From Eumeta japonica (Eukaryota; Arthropoda; Insecta; Lepidoptera; Psychidae), in NCBI GenBank assembly GCA_005406025.1, contig BGZK01000221.1, positions 434,001-498,000 on the forward strand: DNA of 64,000 nucleotides, given 5' to 3'. The translations under genes and the position numbers were made by a program. Shown in pieces: positions 59,516 through 64,000 of the stretch. The notes below the pieces were generated by a model. The model worked only from the letters and a program-made list of their open reading frames with translations, made no database searches and was not told the origin of the DNA. Positions within the stretch are counted from its first letter, which is position 1; the number at the start of each line of letters is the position of its first letter.

Positions 59516-61280
59516 TTTATTTATTTTAAAACATAAATTGATGATAATATATCAGTCATAAAATCTTTAGGCATACGCATATTGGCAGCTTATGATTCGA
59601 CGTTTTTTGTTGATAGTTGTTTTAATACCGCAAAAAAGTATCTGACTTAACGAAAGAAACTAAAATATAAATAATACAATTTTGATTGATGACAGCTGCG
59701 AAATGAAGGGATCAAAAGGCGAACACGAATTCCATATCAAATATATCTTTATAGAGGCTCGAAAGAATAAAATAATAATAAATATTTTTATGGATTTGGT
59801 GCGGTATGCAAAAATAAAATCTCTAACATTTGTAATACTTCAAAATATCTACATCTGCGTCAGAGGACAAGTAAATTCCTGTTGAAGGACACTTCAACAG
59901 ATTAAGGTTATTTTTCCGTTTGTATATTAGTAATCTTAATTTTCTATTTATGTTACGATTTGCCTTAATATTGTATCGTACTGTTCAGGGGAACATAAAA
60001 AGAAACTTTATATTTTAGATTGTATGAATTTAAAAAATAATAATATAAAATGATACTGCAGCAACGGCGTATTATGTATTAGTGTTAGAAAAATGAATTA
60101 CAATGTTGCCACTACATATTTATGTGTTAACACGTACATATGAGGAAACTAACGAAAAAACATTTTCACAACATTCTAATTAAATTTAATGTGACTCGGT
60201 ATCTAAATTTTTTTCGTACTTATACGTTTTTACATGTATTTGTAACTTTGTTTGTATCGGTTTGTTGTGTGTGCAAAAATCATTTCAGAACTAAAGTCAC
60301 AATATTTCCCAACAGTATTCGTGACAAAAGGAAAATCCAAATGACTTGATCTGGAAGGACATTTTTTTCATAAATGTTTCAACTTCTCGCCAGCTATACA
60401 TATATTAACAGTCGAACTACAAAGTCCTGCTACAGTGCAATATTTCTACTTCTTATAGATTCGTATTTCTATTTATTCACGTGGTTACATTAGGTTAGAT
60501 TACATTTCATGGGGATCGTCACGGCTATAGACTACGTTTCTTCCTCCCTAACATATCACGTACTTGAGCGATGTGTCAAAGCAGCCAGTTCCATCGCATC
60601 AACGGGAACCACTGGTCAACATGCTCTGACATTAATGCTCTATGCTCTGCGGGCGCTTGCGGATTTGCTCGAAGTATTGCGGCGTCAAATGGGATTAGCG
60701 AGCGATTACAACGTAATGCTGCATCAGAGCTCGCGATGTAGTCCAATTAAATAAGCCTTCGAATTGAAATTTTCACTAATATATTTGCATTAACAGCGGT
60801 GGGGTGGTGCTGGCTCAGAGTTTGAGAGCTTTGTTTTCAAACAAAATAACGGCTGAGTAAGATATCTTGGCAAGTTGTAAAAATGTGACGAATTATTCGA
60901 ATAATAGTAAAATTATATAAGTATAACACAACAAGAAGAGAAAATATTTTCACGCTAAAAAAGATTAGAGATGTCCAGTTACCCTTTACTAAGGATCGTT
61001 AGAAGCTCTTACTCGACTCATAAGACTCTACTGTTTGGAAGATTGCATTAAATTTTTATACAGTTAAATCCGTATAAAACTAGTTTACATTGTAGTGTTT
61101 TCGGGAAACCTACGGAAATCAGGAAAACTGAAATATCGGATCACACGTAGCCTGAAATCGTAGAAAAAAAAACCCAACCTAGTACGATCTATTGACGGTT
61201 TGACTTCGCAAAGGGTCCAATAGTATTATTATAGAAATCTATTTATAGAGTTGAAGCCACCCATACAAGCTATACGTTAA
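59516..61280. other. Spacer, no gene assigned
   Basis: AT-rich with no repeat family recognised. A frame at 60509-60754 (plus, 81 aa; Ala/Leu-rich, LMLYALRALADLLEVLRRQM) has the look of a helical protein but no known domain; it may be an exon or chance. Confidence 0.4.
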
Positions 61281-61284
61281 GCTG

Positions 61285-61475
61285 TGTCGGGGATATTATA
61301 TTCCGAGTGGCGCCGCCGCCCGCGCTCCGAAGGCGGGCACTCGATGACGAGCCGCGGCCCGCGACGTGCTCTAGTGGGCGGGCGGGCGTCGTGGGCGAGT
61401 GGGACCAGTCATTCCCGCCGATCGTCGCTCGGTAGCCGAGTCGCGGCGACGACTCTCGGAAATTAGCTAATGCAC
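61285..61475. other. GC-rich island
   Basis: The most GC-rich block in the window: GTGGCGCCGCCGCCCGCGCT near 61308, CGAGCCGCGGCCCGCGACGT near 61348, GTAGCCGAGTCGCGGCGACG near 61432. The Arg/Ser-rich frame across it is likely a composition effect. It could be a promoter-type CpG-rich element. Confidence 0.45.
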
Positions 61476-61581
61476 CACTGATTACTCGGTGCTTTGTTTG
61501 ATTTGAAAGGAATATCTTATGAAATTCCTATAACAAGAGTATAATGTTTGGAATATTTTTAAAAGCTTTTAATCTGGTCTT

Positions 61582-62462
61582 TATAATAATAATAATGTAA
61601 TATAAACTCACGCCTATTTTTCTAGAAAGGTAAGCAGTGATTATGAATTTCTATGTGCTACGGTCATATGTCTTTTGCTTCAATGACATCCATCAATTTT
61701 TCTTGCAATCTCGTCGGTTTCGGGTGCTTAAAATTTGGTCCTTTTTAATATGACACGAATATGTCTGCATAGGATCTTCTAGGGCGACCTTTATCGACCT
61801 TTCCATAATACACATTCGCTTTATAAAATAGTTTTGTCAGTCTATTTTCATTCATCCTTTTCAGATGATCAAATCACCGCAACGTATCTTTTTCTACTCT
61901 AGTCATTAAATTTTCAAGCAAGGTCCTATTCCTTTATTTTCCGCATTCACTCTCTTTTCGATATTTTTGTCATGTTTGTCACCTTTTGTATACAGACTAC
62001 CCAAGTATTCAAACTCTTTCACTTGATCGACTTTATTCACTTTCTATATATATCGCATTCAGTCGCGCTTTCGTCTCTTTCAAATACTATCACCTTAGTC
62101 TTACTGACATTTACTATCATACCTCATTTACTCTGACGCAAGCACTGGAGCACCTATATAGGAATTGCAGTGCCTGTATCACTTCGCTACTCATACCATG
62201 CATGAATAGGGTTCTCCAAAGATCATTTCTTTTCACTCTATCATAAGCTTTCCCCAGATCTATCACAGTACAATGAACCTTTTTCTTCTTTACCAAAAAC
62301 CTTTGTGGTTACCTTTCACAGAGAAAAAAACTTGGTCCCTACACCCCCTTTTCGAAATTCCGCTTGTACATCCTAGATCTTATTTTCAGCTTATTCACAA
62401 CCCTTTCAATAATGATTTTCGCATACGGTTTACCAACGATTCTGAGGAGGCTTATAGGGCGG
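61582..62462 (-). pseudogene. RTE-like LINE, second long copy
   Basis: The 3' tail ATAATAATAATAATG lies at 61582-61597. Reading right to left, the reverse transcriptase starts with the NYRP-like block near 62455 (CCGCCCTATAAGCCTCCTC), keeps the IWGKLMIE region instead of the motif A aspartate block, then jumps at about 62128 from the ...ASE region straight to VNVSKTK. Motifs B and C are missing, about 230 bp compared with 2840-3075. The C-terminal GHLERM-like block and UTR follow. It has the same orientation as the copy at 2084-3455. Confidence 0.8.
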
Positions 62463-63075
62463 TAATGTAGTTTTTAGCCTATTCAATATATTAAGCGATC
62501 ATCGATACACAACGATTTAGTATTCACTGAAGTATGTCCGAAATTTGTGCGAAGAAAATTGCATCCACCGGACTTACATTCGCAAAAATTATAACTATTT
62601 ACCCATTTTTAACGATTTAATTCGACATTTATGGAATGGCTTGCAGAAATATTTTTGCTAGCATTTCAAAATGTCATTCCTAGTTCTACAAGCCGTCCGG
62701 TCACATTTAAATTTCTACTAAAACCAGATATTTAGTTTTTGAAACCTGAACTGGTACTCTGGTAGGCAGTTTTGTTCACATATTGAATTGTATACGGAGG
62801 CGCTAAAAATTATAACCGTTATCGTAAGTGGAACACCGTCTTTATATATTGAATCTTTACTCGTCACAAACATATGCTAATAGTTATTTCACAATACGTA
62901 ATCATGGCTGTTCAATTTAATACCTAATCAACTGTTATTTCAGGCTGTCTGGTTTGTAGTAGATATCATGAAATAAACATTGCATTCAATAGACGCTGAT
63001 ATTTTTCAACCGAGCATTTTATTTTTAAACCTTCGTGTGTGTAATATTATAAACAGCATCGAGTTTCAACATTCG
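62463..63075. other. AT-rich spacer, no gene seen
   Basis: No feature is supported. Confidence 0.55.
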
Positions 63076-63078
63076 ATA

Positions 63079-63250
63079 TAAAAAAAAACCCGGCCAAGTG
63101 CAATACGGAGAATCGAGTTCTCGATAAAATTAAGCAAAATATTTTACCCATTTTCTCTTTTCTGAACATTTTACATGTCCCGTGAAAATTTAATGATTCT
63201 GTTTTTGCTAAGGGGAATGCTCGATTTTCTTATTTTCTGTTTACTATGTT
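63079..63250 (+). repeat. CCGGCCAAGTGC-type repeat start
   Basis: AAAAAAACCCGGCCAAGTGC at 63082-63101, followed by AATACGGAG.., is the well-known beginning of a repeat whose other end carries GACAGACGG and GGAACCCTAA (see 19515). The later part is decayed. Confidence 0.6.
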
Positions 63251-63800
63251 TCAAATCATGGATCTCAAAATAAAATAAAACTTCGTTCCAAAATTGTATT
63301 TGTATTTCGCATAACAAATCGATTCATTTAATATGACACACGATACACTTGACTAGGTTTATTTTTATTTTTAATAGGACCCGCTTACATAATCCCCCAA
63401 AATCAGAATTAGATTATTGAGTCTACGTGCTCTCGTCGTCGGTTCACCTAATTCTGTGTATGTAGCAAATCGCAATTATTTTCGTCGAATAGATTCTGAA
63501 AAGAAAAGACTGTGATCTATAGACATACACAAGATTTATCTTATAAAGGCTCCGTTTTTTACAACTTGCTTTTGAACTCTAAAAAGGTGCTATAGTATAG
63601 CTGTTACTATAACCACAATCAATATTTTGAATTTGATTTGTTGTTATTTTTGTTAACTATACATATAATGAAACTGTAACTGATTGATGTCTGTATTTGG
63701 GAAATATTTTTTTAATACCATTTTCGAGATGCAAACTGGCTAACGAGTGTGTAGAGCAACGAGCGCGTTGTCGGCTTCTTGGGTATGCGATGCATAGGAT
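63251..63800. other. AT-rich spacer, no gene seen
   Basis: No feature is supported up to the SINE-like copy. Confidence 0.5.
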
Positions 63801-63804
63801 ATGC

Positions 63805-63969
63805 GATGGAGGGAAGATTGACGAGAGGAGTGGGCTGCCGGAACTCTCACTCATCGAAGGAAATACAACGGCAGAAGCAATCACTTCACGCCTGTATTCT
63901 GTAAGAGTGTGCTATCTTATTAGTGGAGCCGGCATATTCTCGTGCTGCAGCCGAGTTGACCATAATGTA
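63805..63969 (+). repeat. Dispersed SINE-like repeat, copy 3
   Basis: GATGGAGGGAAGATTGACGA, CCGGAACTCTCACTCATCG, AATACAACGGCAGAAGC and GGCATATTCTCGTGCTGCAG match the copies at 5.0 kb and 58.5 kb block by block, in the same orientation as copy 1. The closing ..CCGAGTTGACCATAATGTAG resembles GCCAAGTTGGCCACAATATG in copy 1. Confidence 0.75.
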
Positions 63970-64000
63970 GCTCCACAACTAAATGGCTTTACCACGTTTG

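Noticed and set aside
60509..60754. Ala/Leu-rich 81-codon frame
   Set aside because: It could fold as helices but matches nothing that I know, and the DNA shows no exon signals.
1..64000. Bacterial operons, CRISPR arrays, phage genes
   Set aside because: No coding density, no ribosome-binding spacing and no regularly spaced repeats; the window is eukaryotic.

Overview
The window reads as AT-rich, intron-less-looking intergenic (or giant intronic) DNA from an insect nuclear genome, most likely a moth or butterfly. The evidence is its repeat vocabulary: three different mariner DNA transposons, RTE-like LINE pieces, a Penelope-like (GIY-YIG) retroelement end, and several short repeat ends common in Lepidoptera (the CCGGCCAAGTGC start, the GCGGGCGAAAGCTAGT end, the GGAGGCGGTGGTTATCTC segment). 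I find no host protein-coding gene that I can defend, no rRNA or tRNA gene, no CRISPR array and no bacterial or phage signature. Most open frames are short, low in information and best explained as chance or as transposon debris.

Layout. 0.6-3.5 kb: a young, nearly intact mariner (623-1911), a strong hairpin, then the 3' half of an RTE-like LINE on the minus strand. 3.5-19 kb: AT-rich DNA with GC-rich islands, an (AT)n tract, a 15-bp perfect hairpin and the C-terminal remnant of a second LINE (16.2-16.6 kb). 19.5-22.3 kb: a short LINE copy with an internal inversion, an old deleted mariner (20564-~21605) and a rearranged Penelope 3' end. 23-31 kb: a 20-bp perfect hairpin, a composite repeat with a degenerate hexamer array, a small TIR element and its 30-bp tandem duplication, and an (AT)n/(GT)n tract. 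31.7-33.7 kb: a 230-bp foldback element and another hexamer-array repeat. 34-41 kb: GC-rich islands and a large palindrome made of two Penelope 3' ends (38231-38786). 41.6-47.3 kb: three further hexamer-array repeats and a third mariner on the minus strand (45142-46423). 48-58 kb: clustered hairpins, GC-rich islands, another hexamer repeat, a MITE-like element related to one at 28.3 kb, and two LINE fragments. 58.4-64 kb: a Penelope-like C-terminus with its 3' UTR, a dispersed SINE-like repeat (also at 5.0 kb and 63.8 kb), and a second long copy of the first LINE family.

The transposons are the only genes whose function can be read. The mariner transposases would each have cut and pasted their own element at TA dinucleotides. 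All three are now broken, by one frameshift in the youngest and by many lesions in the other two. About twenty GC-rich islands, separated by AT-rich spacer, are the best candidates for host function, as conserved cis-regulatory DNA of a distant gene, but only cross-species alignment could show that.

I see no clear new biological system. The most unusual structures are the inverted Penelope 3' end pair, the family of repeats carrying a hexamer array whose chance peptides look alike, and the LINE copy with an inversion typical of twin priming.
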